Source: CAYFUR01 sp964346275 (GTDB lineage Bacteria; Sumerlaeota; Sumerlaeia; SLMS01). Taken from it: 16,198 bases of DNA. The notes under the pieces are model-generated. The model was not told the origin of the DNA, searched no databases, and saw only the letters and a list, made by a program, of their open reading frames with translations. The position numbers and the translations under genes were made by a program. The stretch spans positions 1-16,198 of the forward strand of contig CAYFUR010000084.1 of the NCBI GenBank assembly GCA_964346275.1, given 5' to 3'. Below are positions 15,679 to 16,198 of this stretch, in pieces. Numbering within the stretch: the first letter of the stretch is position 1; each line of letters starts with the position of its first letter.

Positions 15679-16069
15679 CTGCAAAGCCTCCTGAAATCAG
15701 AGCCTTGGCCATTCTTGCCCCCGCTTTTCTCCCCGCGCAACAAGAGCCCTTCCGCCATCGGAGAAATAAATTTTTCATTTCTTCAACTTCGCTCTTGACC
15801 AGCCCCCTCGAAATGAAGAGGTTCCTCCGCCGCGGCGAGAAACAGGACGGCTTCCCAAAGCCACCTTGCCTCCCGCGACCGAGAGACCTCTCCGGGGCAG
15901 GAAAAACGCTCGAAAAAAAACGGCGATTTTCCTTTGACACCACCCCCCGGAATCGTGTCTCTCTCCGCTCCCGCGCCACAGTGATGGCATCGCGCTGTCA
16001 CTTCCCTGGCCGGGAACCATTGGCCCTCAAAAACGGCCGTGGCCAGCGAAAACGCTCACGCGTTTTTGT
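15679..16069. other. Intergenic region without a recognised gene
   Basis: This is the 5' flank of the sirtuin gene and the upstream spacer of the putative rRNA leader. It contains an AT-rich pocket near 15763-15787, which could hold the sirtuin promoter, though no clear -35/-10 pair was found. A perfect TTGACA occurs at 15934-15939 without a convincing -10. No coding frame shows believable protein composition. Confidence 0.4.
16049..16066. other. Inverted repeat with flanking A and T runs
   Basis: AAAACGC (16049-16055) and GCGTTTT (16060-16066) are a perfect 7-base inverted repeat with loop TCAC, followed by another T and TTGACT. It may act as a weak bidirectional terminator or as an AT-rich element just upstream of the promoter at 16070. 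Confidence 0.3.
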
Positions 16070-16098
16070 TTGACTTCCGGTCCTTGAATAGGTTCAAT
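16070..16098 (+). promoter_or_regulatory. Candidate promoter of an rRNA-type leader
   Basis: TTGACT (16070-16075) is followed after exactly 17 bases by TTCAAT (16093-16098). The -10 box overlaps a small inverted repeat, TTGAA-TAGG-TTCAA (16084-16097). About 75 bases downstream lies a boxA-like element. Confidence 0.5.
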
Positions 16099-16110
16099 GC
16101 GGGCCCGCTC

Positions 16111-16183
16111 GCGAGGCGAAAAGCTTCGCGGTGCCCAGTAAAAAACCGAGAGCTTCAACTTTCTTTCGGTTTCTGTTCTTTGA
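16111..16183 (+). promoter_or_regulatory. rrn-type antitermination leader: boxB-like hairpin and boxA
   Basis: A hairpin GCGAGGC-GAAAA-GCTTCGC (16111-16129, one G-U pair) has the GAAAA pentaloop found in lambda boxB. A second hairpin, CCGAGAG/CTTTCGG, spans 16146-16169. TGTTCTTTGA (16174-16183) matches the boxA of rRNA leaders, where NusB-NusE binds (Bacillus rrn boxA reads TGTTCTTTGAAAAC). The order promoter, boxB-like, boxA is that of an rRNA operon leader, so a 16S rRNA gene on the + strand is predicted just beyond the window. The gene itself is not seen. Confidence 0.5.
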
Positions 16184-16198
16184 AATCCAGGCAGAGAG

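Noticed and set aside
1..16198. Mobile elements, CRISPR arrays, tRNA genes
   Set aside because: No transposase, terminal repeats, regularly spaced repeats or tRNA cloverleaf signatures were seen by eye on either strand; no computed search was possible.

Overview
The window reads as chromosomal DNA of a heterotrophic bacterium with a Gram-negative type of secretome. The large secreted or surface proteins (golvesin-type C-terminal domain, FG-GAP propeller, dockerin-like calcium loops, CBM-like domains), beside Na+-coupled osmolyte and amino-acid transporters, are the style of Planctomycetota, Hydrogenedentota, Sumerlaeota and related lineages. This is an inference from gene content; no marker gene lies in the window, so the phylum is not fixed. 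Base composition is uneven: the alanine-symporter and sirtuin genes are very GC-rich with mostly C or G in third positions, while the membrane glycosyltransferase operon is visibly more AT-rich.

Layout. 1-1044 (+): 3' part of a secreted polysaccharide deacetylase with a golvesin-like C-terminal domain. 1115-2707 (+): BCCT-family osmolyte transporter. 2835-5662 (-): three tightly packed genes (HEAT-repeat membrane-anchored protein, membrane protein, GT-C type glycosyltransferase), linked by a 4-bp ATGA overlap and a TAA/ATG abutment. 5812-6909 (-): secreted CBM-like protein closed by a strong intrinsic terminator (5747-5785), which isolates it from the operon behind it. 6910-7686: a 777-base divergent intergenic region with candidate promoters on both strands. 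7687-12690 (+): a 1667-residue secreted multidomain protein with a papain-like cysteine peptidase domain, a seven-repeat FG-GAP propeller, an FN3 domain, a dockerin-like calcium module and a second, HExxH metallopeptidase-like domain. 12981-14774 (+): sodium:alanine-type symporter (AGCS) with an unusual extracytoplasmic insertion, possibly followed by a 39-codon hydrophobic ORF. 14944-15678 (-): class III-like sirtuin without the zinc cysteines. 15679-16198: no gene; the last ~130 bases look like the promoter and leader (boxB-like hairpin plus boxA) of an rRNA operon whose 16S gene would begin beyond the window.

How the genes fit together. The deacetylase, the GT-C operon and the CBM-like protein point to cell-surface or extracellular glycan metabolism. 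The double peptidase would hydrolyse extracellular protein, and AGCS and BCCT transporters could take up the released amino acids and osmolytes; that link is inference from adjacency. The most noteworthy items are the dual-peptidase architecture, the AGCS insertion domain that resembles a YscJ/FliF ring-building motif, the cysteine-less sirtuin, and two similar TCN-repeat tracts located just past each transporter gene.
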